From positions 4,057,501 to 4,121,500 of the forward strand of contig NC_088325.1 in NCBI RefSeq assembly GCF_910592395.1: 64,000 nucleotides of DNA. Direction: 5' to 3'. The position numbers were made by a program, and so were the translations under genes. Under the pieces are notes generated by a model. The model was given only the letters and a program-made list of their open reading frames with translations. It had not been told where the DNA came from and made no database searches. The DNA comes from Lineus longissimus. Its lineage: Eukaryota; Nemertea; Pilidiophora; Heteronemertea; Lineidae. Below, in pieces: positions 32,301-41,085 of this stretch. Numbering within the stretch: position 1 is the stretch's first letter; each line of letters starts with the position of its first letter.

Positions 32301-35092
32301 GTCTTTCCTTTTTGGCAAGTCTTGGTTTCTCTGTCTGTTTAGAGAATTCGAAGCTACAATGAAATGTGGAGAACAACCGCATACAGGTGTTACACCGCCC
32401 TCTGAAAAGAATGAGAAACTGCACAGGTGCCTCCCCCGCCTGGGCGTCAAAAATGTATAAATACAGTGGTTTCTATCTCGGTACTGCGCAACTGACTAGA
32501 CGCAAACAACGGCTAGCGCACACAATATCATTTCTCCATATAACAAGTATGTCCTATAAATAAACATTTTCTCCAACTCTTATCATCGCATAATCATTGT
32601 TTAAACCATTTTTCTTCAAAGTTGTCCTTTATCTATTTTGTAGAGAAACCCCAAACGACCCTCATAGGTGTGAACCGGATAGACAACATAGTTACGGTGC
32701 GCTGGAAACAAGTGACTGGAAAATATACAGCAATTAAGATCGTGTACTGCCAGGAAGGTACTGAAGACTGCAGGAATTCCACCGTGCCTAACACAGATGA
32801 TAACATTGCAGCCTTTCTCGTTGATGCCGACAAGACATATTATTATTTTGTGGTGGTTGAAGATGGTGGGGACGTTGTATACAGGAGCACGGTTTTTGTT
32901 GATTTTCACACAAACACGTCAGGTGAGTCGGGTTTGGCTTAAGTTGTGGGTACTTGTATCGACATTCTTCGAAAAACTGTAAAGCTGAAAATGCGTTAAG
33001 AACTAGTGTCATGTATCAAATCCCTCTTATACAGCTACATACTTTTATTTGTATGTACTATTATATTACCAGATGGAATTTCGACAGAATATAGAACCGT
33101 CGGATTAAATTGTCATTTGGCCTTGTCTGTTTGATAACAGTTTGGCCCCGTCAGTTTGATAATTTTGGAAGCATGACATCGTTGAGCAAAAACTCGTTTT
33201 GTTCGGCCATTCGCTCACAGTTGATCATGCATTCGGCACTAAAATTGATGCAGCTGCTGGTTGCGAAAGCACACCAAACAGACCACTTGGATTCGCAGTG
33301 ACTGAGACAGTGATCGATGCAGTTTTTCACCAACCAGACAGTTGACCCCAATTGGTCTGTGTTCAGAAGTTGGTCATCTATATTTTTTATCACTAGCATA
33401 TTACATGTAAATGTTTGTCTTCGTCACATTCCTGGCTATGGTGTTGCATAGCAAAGCTTTCCGAGATCATAAATTAGAAAACATGTATAAAGTGCAACAG
33501 ATCAGGTATCAGTCTGACCTCAATAGCTCATAAGATGAGCAAGGCAACTGGGAAACCAATTTGTCTACAAATGTATTCATTTTACTTTATAAGCTCTCCT
33601 CACTATTCTGATGAAGATTTGATTAATCAAAATGCTGTTATTGTTTTTTAACAGTTTTTCCTCTTGTTGGTGGTTTGGTAGGAGGAGCAGTCGTTGTAGC
33701 AATCGCAGGTGTCATTTTGGCAGTTGTTTTGTGGTAAGATACTAAATACAGTCTGATACATAGTTGCCAATATTTTCATCAACAAGTTTCTTGACGCTCG
33801 CATACCTTACGATATATATTAAAATCACCAGAAAATATCAACACATGAAGCTGGCCCATGAAATATTAGACAACCTATATTTACGGTCAACTTGGGTGTG
33901 AGATATGTTGTTTTTTCCCCTACAAAATTGCTTCCAGCAGGACCGTGACCAAAGATGGTAATCGAAAATAATAAAATCGCTATCAACAGTACACTAGAAT
34001 GTTATCTAACCATAGGCCGACCAGAAATTTAAAAAGGAAGCATGTCCAAAACCGCATTGCACCACTAGCAAATCCTTATTTCATGCAAGCTACCAATAAA
34101 CTAGAGTAACTACGAAATGTATACTCACATTTATATTGAATGAACTTGTAACGCATAATGCCGTGCTCCCAAATTGCTCCAGCCACGGCACCATAAACGC
34201 ATCACCATGGTAAATCATGTGCCGATTTAAATGTTCGAATTGGGTTACGTCATAAGGACGGGATGTTAATTCCATTCCAAATGCTTAACAGAGCTAAATC
34301 ACTTCATGTTGTCCAGATGTATCAGGTTACTCGAACTTCCACGTACATTGATTGTGTTAAGCATATTCGCCAGGTCTCATTAAGCTTTTTTACTTCCGTA
34401 GGAAACGTTCACTTGCGCGATGGGGGAGAAAGCAGAGTCATCGAACTGCAAATGGCATCGCAGATAAAGATGATACTGGAATCAGGGAGAACCAGCTATC
34501 TACAAATGACACCGCAGATTACGACGATACAATGATTGTATTTAGAACAGACGGAAATAGCTCTGTACAGACAGACACGAACATTGGGACTGAATACGAA
34601 AATCATCCATTTCACCCTAAACGTCCGCCCGACCAGAATGCTGCATTGCCTATGGTTATGGAGCCCGACGACCAAGAAAATGATGTAGACGTCGACGCAT
34701 ATGACTACGTAGATAGTCCTACGGCAAGGCAGCGAAGAGCTTCGGGCGAAAACCCAGCTCCTGAACCTGATGATCATCAAATGGAGTACGCAACCCCGTA
34801 TGAGCAGTTCGGGCAGGATGTCTCAAGCAAGAACAAAATGGGTCAGGAGAGACAAGAGCCTGAAGACACGGACAGAAACTTATCAATCCCCAAACAAGGA
34901 CAACCTGGCCAGAGCACAGCCGGAAGCAGATCAAGCCAATCCGATGGGGACAATAAGCGACCTAAAAGTTTCTCGAATGACGATATTGTTCACAGCCAAG
35001 AGTCAACATACGCCAATTTAGGTCGAGTAGAGCCTGTTCACCATGGAGAGTATCTGGACCTCAGACATGTCAGACGGTCATGTATGGAATAA
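20263..35092 (+). CDS. Ig/FN3 transmembrane receptor with ITAM-like tail (intact copy, 7 exons)
   Basis: Predicted single-pass surface receptor, 669 codons when the exons are joined: 20263-20308, 21302-21628, 30990-31259, 31478-31795, 32644-32922, 33655-33733 and 34402-35092. Phases are consistent at every junction (1,1,1,1,1,2). Order: hydrophobic signal start MKLLPSLAFMLLQ, Ig1 (Cys pair LNC / WVCEA), Ig2 (LTCNA / KYVCVAENEAG), FN3 (PPSTPSKLKV start), a divergent FN3-like module with its own Cys pair, a TM helix (GGAVVVAIAGVILAVVLW) flanked by a basic WKR stop-transfer, then ~230 tail residues. The tail has Y-E-N and Y-A-N (Grb2-type YxN), YDYV, YATP and YEQF, and ends with ESTYANL, ten residues, then YLDL: an ITAM-like pair. 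Inference: cell-surface recognition or adhesion with Src/Syk- or SH2-dependent signalling. The ligand is unknown, and orthology to any named receptor cannot be claimed. Confidence 0.85.
20580..21190 (+). pseudogene. Decayed LINE RNase H fragment in intron 1 (copy 2)
   Basis: Duplicate of 7500-8120. The WIPAHCGIPGN block is preserved at about 20980-21020, while the flanking frames are broken. Confidence 0.7.
21302..21628 (+). CDS. Receptor exon 2: Ig domain 1
   Basis: Acceptor ctttcag, donor gtaagt, symmetric phase 1-1. The Ig fold signature is TLNC, then MWWKDK, then DRGEWVCEA. There is an N-C-S sequon in the middle and two extra cysteines (NCS, TRC) that could form a second disulfide. Nearly identical to 8228-8554. 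Confidence 0.88.
22195..22460. repeat. Hairpin-type repeat with gggag ends (copy 2, longer form)
   Basis: Contains the 9110-9265 element plus an inserted hairpin with arms 22331-22367 and 22388-22428, related to the hairpins at 13177 and 30806. Confidence 0.5.
22643..23669. mobile_element. 1015-bp foldback element with 6-bp target duplication
   Basis: The element 22649-23663 is flanked by caagtc (22643-22648 and 23664-23669). Copy 1 at about 9452 has one uninterrupted caagtc, so the empty site is known. Its arms are about 300 bp, begin tatggcaagccaaagcgg and match almost perfectly. Inside each arm is a ~21-bp tandem repeat (ttcaaccttgaataaaatatg-like) and cacgtgacc boxes. The central ~390 bp is unique and non-coding. 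The architecture matches foldback-type DNA transposons; the superfamily is unknown. Confidence 0.9.
24176..27018. mobile_element. 2.8-kb TIR element with 9-bp target duplication
   Basis: The element 24185-27009 has perfect 58-bp inverted ends starting ggtagtatgtaaacac, flanked by ttagaaagc (24176-24184) and ttagaaaac (27010-27018). Copy 1 has the empty site at about 10805-10815. Inside are poly-C and ccc-rich stretches (24680, 24781), a (tttca)n tail at about 25521-25545 that looks like the 3' end of a nested retroposon, and open frames up to 123 codons (25712-26083) with no recognised domain. Perfect TIRs mean a recent insertion. A Mutator-like origin fits the 9-bp duplication. Confidence 0.85.
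27613..28083. mobile_element. ~470-bp insertion containing a ~200-bp MITE
   Basis: Absent from copy 1 (near 11395). The 3' part has imperfect inverted blocks: gcggttccattacagg near 27880 and cctgtagtggaaccgc near 28062-28077, with more pairing of agtccggact inside. The junction is flanked by tata. Confidence 0.6.
28711..29492 (+). mobile_element. Truncated BEL/Pao LTR retrotransposon: LTR and start of gag
   Basis: The LTR is 28711-29010, with TGT...ACA ends and an aataaa near 28879. A primer-binding-site-like tggtgccgtgacc follows at about 29016. An open frame from 29052 (146 codons) begins MSRQKMDKVD, is mostly charged and helical, and ends with LPKLKLPTFDGSYTKWSS. The LPK(L/I)xLPxFDG..xxW block is the hallmark of the BEL/Pao gag region (DUF1759). 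The frame is cut just after it. It replaces about 520 bp of LINE sequence present in copy 1. Confidence 0.8.
29493..29668. other. Unassigned filler between BEL fragment and LINE
   Basis: About 175 bp with no match to copy 1 and no recognised motif. It may be leftover sequence from the rearrangement that removed the middle of the LINE RT. Confidence 0.4.
30806..30900. repeat. ~95-bp hairpin repeat (copy 2)
   Basis: Counterpart of 13177-13272 just upstream of exon 3; the arms share gacgcc and cgcctatcccattgttc with their complements. Confidence 0.7.
30990..31259 (+). CDS. Receptor exon 3: Ig domain 2
   Basis: A (ct)n-rich tract and ttatttcag acceptor precede it; the donor is gtaagt; phase 1-1; 270 nt. 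I-set style: ANLTCNAENF, YTWTKNGE, then GHSGKYVCVAENEAGS. The codon matching the copy-1 stop is GAA here. Confidence 0.88.
31478..31795 (+). CDS. Receptor exon 4: fibronectin type III domain
   Basis: The acceptor atttaag (not the nearby cccccag, which would give a stop) keeps the phase and yields PPSTPSKLKVV, VTLEWISEFDGGS, FYVQYKQ and VGYIFRVRGK, the usual FN3 Trp and Tyr landmarks. The donor is gtttgt. 318 nt, phase 1-1. Confidence 0.82.
31969..32257. mobile_element. 289-bp palindromic MITE in intron 4 (copy 2)
   Basis: Same element and position as 14301-14589, so inserted before the segmental duplication. Confidence 0.8.
32644..32922 (+). CDS. Receptor exon 5: FN3-like module
   Basis: 279 nt, phase 1-1. 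VTVRWKQVTGK, IKIVYCQEGTEDC, then YYYFVVVEDGG resembles the B, C and F strands of an FN3 or Ig-like sandwich. The close C-x5-C pair is unusual for FN3 and may be a loop disulfide. Confidence 0.78.
33655..33733 (+). CDS. Receptor exon 6: transmembrane helix
   Basis: 79 nt, acceptor aacag, donor gtaag. Encodes FPLVGGLVGG followed by about 18 strongly hydrophobic residues with small-residue repeats. Ends in phase 2. Confidence 0.85.
34402..35092 (+). CDS. Receptor exon 7: cytoplasmic tail with tyrosine motifs
   Basis: The acceptor cgtag completes a Trp codon followed by KRSLARW. The ~230-residue tail is hydrophilic. Tyrosine motifs in order: ADYDD, TEYENH, AYDYVD, MEYATPYEQF, then ESTYANL (Tyr codon 35009) and GEYLDL (Tyr codon 35051). 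The last two Y-x-x-L boxes are ten residues apart and the first has Glu at -3, as in ITAMs. STYANL also fits the ITIM pattern S/I/V/L-x-Y-x-x-L. The stop is TAA at 35090. Confidence 0.87.
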
Positions 35093-35164
35093 TAGGGTAT
35101 CGGCATCTCAATTATAAGCGGCGCTGAATTTTGATAGGGTATGCAGCGAACGGTCACGCACCTT

Positions 35165-35170
35165 AATAAA
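35165..35170 (+). terminator. Candidate polyadenylation signal
   Basis: AATAAA lies 73 bp after the receptor stop codon, a plausible signal for a short 3' UTR. A second aataaa is not seen close by. Confidence 0.55.
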
Positions 35171-35239
35171 AGTTTTGTCGATGTTGTACTTGAAAATACA
35201 TGATTGTAGTACCTTTGGAAAAACATATTTTCACTATTT

Positions 35240-36960
35240 TGTATTATTTGGGGAGGAGGGGGGGGGGGGGGCATTCATATCATAAAAACCATATTAGAAT
35301 TTAAGATGGTCTAATGGGGCCAATATTCGGCGATATTTCCATATCACTACGCCTGCACATAAGTTCCTGTCAGCGGGTTTGAATCTAACATCCAAAAATG
35401 AAGTGCAGTGATGAAAATAAATGAAAAAAGCGCCGCCTATGTTCAGATCACCTTAGCCTAAGAAATTGATAACCTTACTGTCGGTACTAATTGTCTCACC
35501 ATAACCACGAGGGTGAGCTAAATGTTTATCTCCATCCGAGCAGCTCCCCACCAAATTCCAAAAACATCTCAAATGAAATAACCTAATAGTGGTTTATGCT
35601 TTTTGATTGCTTCTATATTTGTGACCCGCCATGACGAAAGAAGTCGACCAGCGCCAAGTGCTACCATGCCCCAGTGACATTCAGCGCCACCTATAGCGAC
35701 GGGCGCAGTTTTGCTGACACCCTATTGAGACCGATCTGAAAACTCTTAAAGGGACCCTTGCATGTATATCGTGGTTTTGTCCATGCTTATGGTTGTTGTA
35801 ATTAACGACACCGATGAACAGGTAGGAGGCACCCGTGTATAGCATGATGCATTGTATTGTTATTAACGTAATCTACTTTGTAGGAGGCGGGTAGGCATGG
35901 TGACAGTCATACGTCACGCCGGTATTTGTAGATACGAGACTTCGTCACGTCCGCAGATTTCCTCTGAACAAATACTGCACATCGCATTGTTGATGTTTTG
36001 ACTGTTTTGAACGTCTTTACGATGGCAAAAACAAAATCTCTCTACATGCACCATCATTATAGTAGGTTCTAATCATAGCCATTAAACCACCCATTAAACT
36101 ACCTAAATTTTACAATAATATACTTGTTTTATTTTACTATATCAAATGTAAATAAAATGATTAATTCTAAGCTTTAAAGGTAGCCGAGCCCATGCCTTTG
36201 CCGAAATTCGCTAAAATTGTTCAAAATTATGTGAGCCGCATTTTGTGGATTACAATATTTTGTTACTGTTTCAAGTGGAAGCAGTAGATTGGTTTCAGTC
36301 TTTACCGCTACACTCCTGCTGGCGCTCCCGTCCCGCTATTTGTATCTCACACGTCTTATCTCATACATCTCCGTTGTAAATTGTAAATGTTTAATATAAC
36401 ACAATATGTATACAGGAGAATCTTGCAGAAAAAGGACGAACGTGGAAAGGGTATTTACCAGGGTAGGCATCCTCATCAAACCTTGCGTGAGGATCGGGTA
36501 ACAATCTACTGTTGCCGGTGTAAAAGTAAAAAGTGTCCCCCCTGGAAAAAGTGTCCGGCCCTATTGTATTCTGCAATATGGTTCTATAAGGTCTGTCTCA
36601 TTATAGAACGTTAGGGACAGACGGGAACCTAAGAAGTACCTAATTCAACGTACCATGCTTGTTAACTTTGATGCTATTGGTTACACGAGCATTACCACCA
36701 GGGCTGCGCTGCTGTGATGAATACATATGTAAGGTCCTTCTTCTGATTGGTGGTCACCAAAGCACATTAGGAACGCCCACCTATACATACAATAGCTTTT
36801 TGACAACGTGCGTTGGTTAACTGTCAATGAAGGGAAATCGATGTTACCGATGTTACCGAATAGGCCTTGTTATAGACAAGCGGTCAATTATTGATAAAAG
36901 CCTGGTTGGCTCGTATTAACCAAATTGAGTGTCTTTTTTTATCTAAGTAGTTACTATGCA
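35240..36960. other. Gene-free stretch
   Basis: A G-rich run at about 35250-35271, then about 1.7 kb with only short chance frames. Nothing recognised. Confidence 0.55.
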
Positions 36961-36972
36961 AAAGAAAGCGGT

Positions 36973-37595
36973 TCATTGTTGGACTGTGGCTGAGTAACAG
37001 TAACAAGTTATGACTATGATAAGGTGGGGATCCTCAGTCTTTGGGATCTCGATTGCCTGTACCGTTCCATCTATCGCCCCAACAGCATCTGGAATAGTAT
37101 CCCAGTTGCCCCGCAGTTGTTCCCACTCTTCATCGGTCGGCCATGTTATACCGTCTTGAAAATAAGTCCACAAAACATCTGTCATAAAATAAAGTTCCCT
37201 GCAAACAGATTGCTTGCTGATATCAAACATTGCACTCATCGCAACAATGTCCGGATATTTCTTGATCCAATAGAAAAAAAGTAGTAAACGGTTCCCAACC
37301 GACAGCAAATGATCTCGGTACCGTCCTGGCCTGTTTTCCAGAAGGGGCGTAATGTCCTCTACAAGGTGCTGGAAAGAGGCCACTGTCTCACCTGATAGAT
37401 ACCAAAAGTCCATCTGGTGGTTTCTAATCCTGGTAAAGTCGTCGTTACCACCGTATGGACCATTTGGTTGATTGGTGAGAACTTCATCAAGTCTTGGAGG
37501 CAACGGAGGCGGACGCACTTCTAAATTATGAAATGCTGGTGTAAGCAAAACTGGTGGCGGTGGTATGGGCGGCGGAGCAGCAACAAAAACATCCT
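36973..37595 (-). pseudogene. PIF/Harbinger transposase-like fragment
   Basis: On the minus strand an open frame of 191 codons (37548-36973) extends upstream in frame through a proline-rich stretch to about 37594, where an attag acceptor-like site lies. It has FWYLSGETVASFQHLV, then RPGRYRDHLLSVGNRLLLFF, a predicted helix-turn-helix (MSAMFDISKQSVCRELY), and IPDAVGAIDGTVQAIEIP. GAIDGT..xIxxP is the first-Asp block of the PIF/Harbinger DDE nuclease. The frame stops about 20 residues later, so the other two catalytic blocks are missing. Truncated and inactive as it stands. Confidence 0.75.
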
Positions 37596-37599
37596 AATT

Positions 37600-38373
37600 C
37601 TCTCCATGGTGAAAGTAGCGTGAGGCCAAGCGACTGCTGGCCAACACAAACCATGGCAATTAAATGTTATCAATAATCAATTCAATTTCGGACAAAAGAA
37701 TGATATTTTAGTATTTGTTTTAAATCCTCCATATTGATACGAGTATCAGTAAATAATATATGTTATCAGGCCTTATACCTACTGTTGCAGAGAATTTGCA
37801 AATCCACCACATTTATTTGGTATCTGTCAAAAATATATGTTTGGCCCTATGTAGGCCTACTGTTGCAGAGGATTGTATCCCATTTCCCTTTTAGAGTCCT
37901 AATCATCATACACTAATTTGTTGTTGTTGAAGCTCTAAATTGGTTACTGGATTAATTAGTGGATTAATTGGATCACTATAAAGTGTGTCACACAACATAA
38001 GCAAACTAATTAAGCCTATAAAAGGATTCTCAGACAATAGGAAACTGAAGAAAATGGCTTCGGTGGTAGAAATACTTGTAGGGAGGAGATTTAAAGAGAG
38101 CTTCATTGGTCACATGTACCTGGCAGATATGAGTACAGTCACTATACCACAGGTGTGGCTAATGACTACAAACTAATGGATTATCAAAAAATAGGTTGAC
38201 AAATAGTGCATAATGTTCCATAATTCATAGGTCTGTAGTCAATAGCACCACCTGATGTATAGTGACCGTACTCCCATCTGCCAGCTAAATATTTGCCTCA
38301 AACCACCTCTATTCAATACAAATATCCAGAAAGTCCTACTTTCCTTCCAATTCATAAAAAAACAAATATAGCA
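37600..38373. other. Gene-free stretch
   Basis: AT-rich, with local repeats of cctactgttgcagag (near 37780 and 37857). No gene seen. Confidence 0.5.
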
Positions 38374-38580
38374 GTAAAAGTAGGCGAAATGGCTAGTAGG
38401 CGAATTGACAAATAGGCGAAATGGCTAGTAGGCGAAATGGGTAATAGGCGAAATGGTTATAGGCGAAATGGTTATAGGCGAAATGGTTATAGGTGAAATG
38501 GCTGTAGGCGAAGTGGTTTTAGGCAAAATGATTTTAGGCGAAATGGCTGTAGACGAAATGATTGTAGGCGAAATGGCGAT
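38374..38580 (+). repeat. ~16-bp minisatellite (taggcgaaatggttat)
   Basis: About twelve degenerate units of roughly 15-20 bp centred on aggcgaaatgg, most regular between 38440 and 38500. Confidence 0.85.
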
Positions 38581-38899
38581 ACACCGTCCTCAGTGACCTC
38601 CTCGGGGAGGATTGGTTATCTGCAAGGAAAGCGAATTGTTGATGGATATCAGATGTTCGAGTTTTCTCGCGAAAGGTGTCACCTCACTTGTACTTATAAT
38701 TTATTGCCTTTACCTCGTCTTTTGACTGTACATACCTTCCGTACATCAGGAAAAGGGTAGTGTGCAATGTCGATGCATGTTTTGAGGTGTTGTATGCGAA
38801 AACGCACTCCTCTAACTGCTCATCCAATTACAGTCGGTCAGACGTCAACTTAAGCAACATGCCCTCGAGCGTCTGGTTGAACCTTTCTGGAATAGAAAA

Positions 38900-40581
38900 G
38901 TATCGCACATGTAACGTACTACAAACACCATACGATATTTTCACCAAAACTGTGCGGCTGCCCCAGGACATACCACGATGTCTCACCAAGTTACTGAGAG
39001 ATTCAAAGACTGGATGGCGATAGCCACATGACTCATAGATTGTTCACCTGACCTATACAACATATTTTGGGTCGAAATGGCAAGCTTCCTAGTGTAATCC
39101 CTCGTTGATGTCATGCACTTCATTAACTCACCAGTTAAACCGTTGGACTGGGGATGGTAAGCGCTTGTGCGATTGTGTTTGATCCTCAGTATGTTGGTGA
39201 TCTCTTCCATTACACTGTTATTACATTCTCGGTCTTGGTCTGGGATTAATGTCTTGGGAAATCCAAAACTGAAATTTGAACTAAGACGTTATGAAAAGCA
39301 TACGGTAATATGCTGGTGGAATATATATGCTGGTTGTAACAGCAACGAAATTTTAGCGCCAGAATCATTAAATTGACTGAATAAGTATAAATTTGGCGAT
39401 CAAATCAGAAGGTTTGTGCTAGTTTTGTAAAGTAACAAGTCAGAGTACACACATACTTATTCTCCCGTGGTGCTTCATCCATCGGACCTATCAGGTCGAT
39501 TCAATCTGAAATTGAGATCACTTATGATTATTAGATTATTGTTGTCTACCCGTTAAACCTATTTTTGCGATACCACTGACTGAAAGGCGTAAACGTGTTA
39601 ACTACATGAAGGTTTACTAATCAGCACTCCAATAATACTTAACATTTGCCAGCCTTCTGGCGTGGTAACGGGGATAGGATGTAATGCGGGTGCAACCATT
39701 TTCTCCTTCCTATTGACCCTTTGACACCGATCACACTGTTTTATTAAAGAACCCACATCCTCTGTTAGTGATTGCCACCATCATCTGTCAGATATTTTGG
39801 CTAGAGTCTTATCTCTGCTAAAGTGGCCACCTGTCGAAAAAACAATTAAGAAATTATAACGAATAGAAAGTGTCAAATGGATTTTGTACACCTAGTACAA
39901 TGTAGAACAATAATTAGGCTTCGCACCAGTACTCACTAAGACCAGAAGCATGTGTTGCATGCAAAATTTCCTTTCTTTCCTCTGGCTGATCTACTACCCT
40001 GCGCCATTTTTGCTGATCAACTTCAGGTGCAGGCATATCTTCAGTATTTAATAGAACGTCACCCTTCTTGACTGATTTTTTTCTGTACCACAATATGCCG
40101 TTGTCAATCTGAAGACAAAAAACACCAAGGTGAGGTAGTCTTTCAAAGACGCGCCTGAACAGGCAGGATACAGACACACCTTAAATAAATGCCCTGAGGA
40201 CATTTAATACGAAAATATGGTCCGACGGATACCAATTCCTAGAATCAAACATCCGTCGGGCACGATATACTAGATTCAAATGTCAATGGACACTATTTCT
40301 TAGAATAATATGACCGTCGGGCACGATATACTAGATTCAAATGTCTATGGACACTATTTCCTAGAATAATACGTTCGTCGGGCACGATATACCAGATTCA
40401 AATGTCCATGGACACTATTTGCTAGACTAGAAGTATTTACCTTGAAGTTGTCATTAGCAGCTCTCCTAATGGACCTATTCTGCTTGGGCTTAGCCCCAGG
40501 AGGATACTTTTTGGTCGACAGGTATATAAAAACATGCTGCGTGTTCAAACCAGCAGACTTCGGCTTCTCCACTTCAGCCAT
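38900..40581 (-). pseudogene. GIN/Ginger-like integrase gene with introns, decayed
   Basis: Minus strand. Exon 1, 40581-40441: YLSTKKYPPGAKP...RRAA, 47 codons, phase 0, donor gtaaat. Exon 2, 40108-39937: WRRVVDQPEERKEILHATHAS, donor gtgagt. Exon 3 from 39830: GHFSRDKTLAKI, CDRCQRVNRK, completing an HHCC zinc module. Further blocks at about 39505-39410 (IDLIGPMDEAP, LTCYFTK) and about 39275-38985 (FPKTLIPDQDREC, RTSAYHPQSNGL). This is the integrase of GIN1/KRBA2- and Ginger-type genes, which derive from Ty3/gypsy-like integrases. Lesions: TGA at the R-x-W-W site in exon 3, Cys in place of the first catalytic Asp (usual DYFTK), and Gly at the usual Glu after YHPQSNG. It cannot be an active integrase. 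Confidence 0.75.
40213..40432. repeat. ~61-bp tandem repeat inside the integrase gene intron 1
   Basis: Three to four units with gtcgggcacgatatac at about 40255, 40315 and 40376, each followed by tagattcaaatgtc and gacactattt. Confidence 0.88.
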
Positions 40582-40744
40582 GTAGACGTATTTGCTGGTA
40601 GAGTTGAAATGAACTACTGAGTCCGCTGTTTATTGAAGCTACCCATCTATTTGAATAGCTTACATAACATGTGCTCCCCACCATCTTCAAAAAAATGGAT
40701 CACTATCGGCTAACACAAAAACAATGCAAAACGATACAGACAGA

Positions 40745-40820
40745 TAGGTTATTCGAACCTGCAGTCTTCATTGCGTCCATACTAATTGTAGCGCTCTTCA
40801 TCCATTACGCCACGATGGCC
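40745..40820 (-). pseudogene. tRNA-Arg-like relic or SINE head
   Basis: Minus strand: ggccatcgtggcgtaatgg resembles the 5' half of a tRNA-Arg, and gcaggttcgaataacc resembles its T arm with B box. The 3' acceptor strand does not pair with the 5' end and the middle is altered, so a working tRNA is unlikely. Confidence 0.45.
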
Positions 40821-41085
40821 GATGACGAACCGATCCAAAAATTCCAGGCCCTTATATCGATACACTGACAATGGAAACACGTATTATGTGAACATGGCCA
40901 GTATTTCTCCGGGACAAACATTACTGTCATAATTGTAAAATAAATATTTGTCCTATAGTATAAATTGTCCTCTTCCTCTTATATGGTATGGGAAAATGTG
41001 TTCTATTTGGACAATTTCCCCAGGTACCCTGGTTCCTGGGGACACTCATTACTGTTAGACCGGGGCTAAGACTTCGAGCTGCCTG

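Noticed and set aside
3735-34563. Duplicate copies as two haplotypes wrongly joined in assembly
   Set aside because: The joint is an exon-satellite fusion with copy-specific sequence, and the copies differ by many insertions; real tandem duplication is likelier, though reads are needed to prove it.
20263-35092. Naming the receptor as a known family (VCBP, Siglec, SIRP or similar)
   Set aside because: Domain order and a YxxL pair are not enough for orthology; no search could be run.
38374-38580. Regular repeats that could suggest a CRISPR array
   Set aside because: Units are about 16 bp with no constant spacers, and the window is animal DNA; it is a minisatellite.
40745-40820. A working tRNA gene
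   Set aside because: Acceptor stem does not pair and the anticodon region is altered; listed only as a relic.
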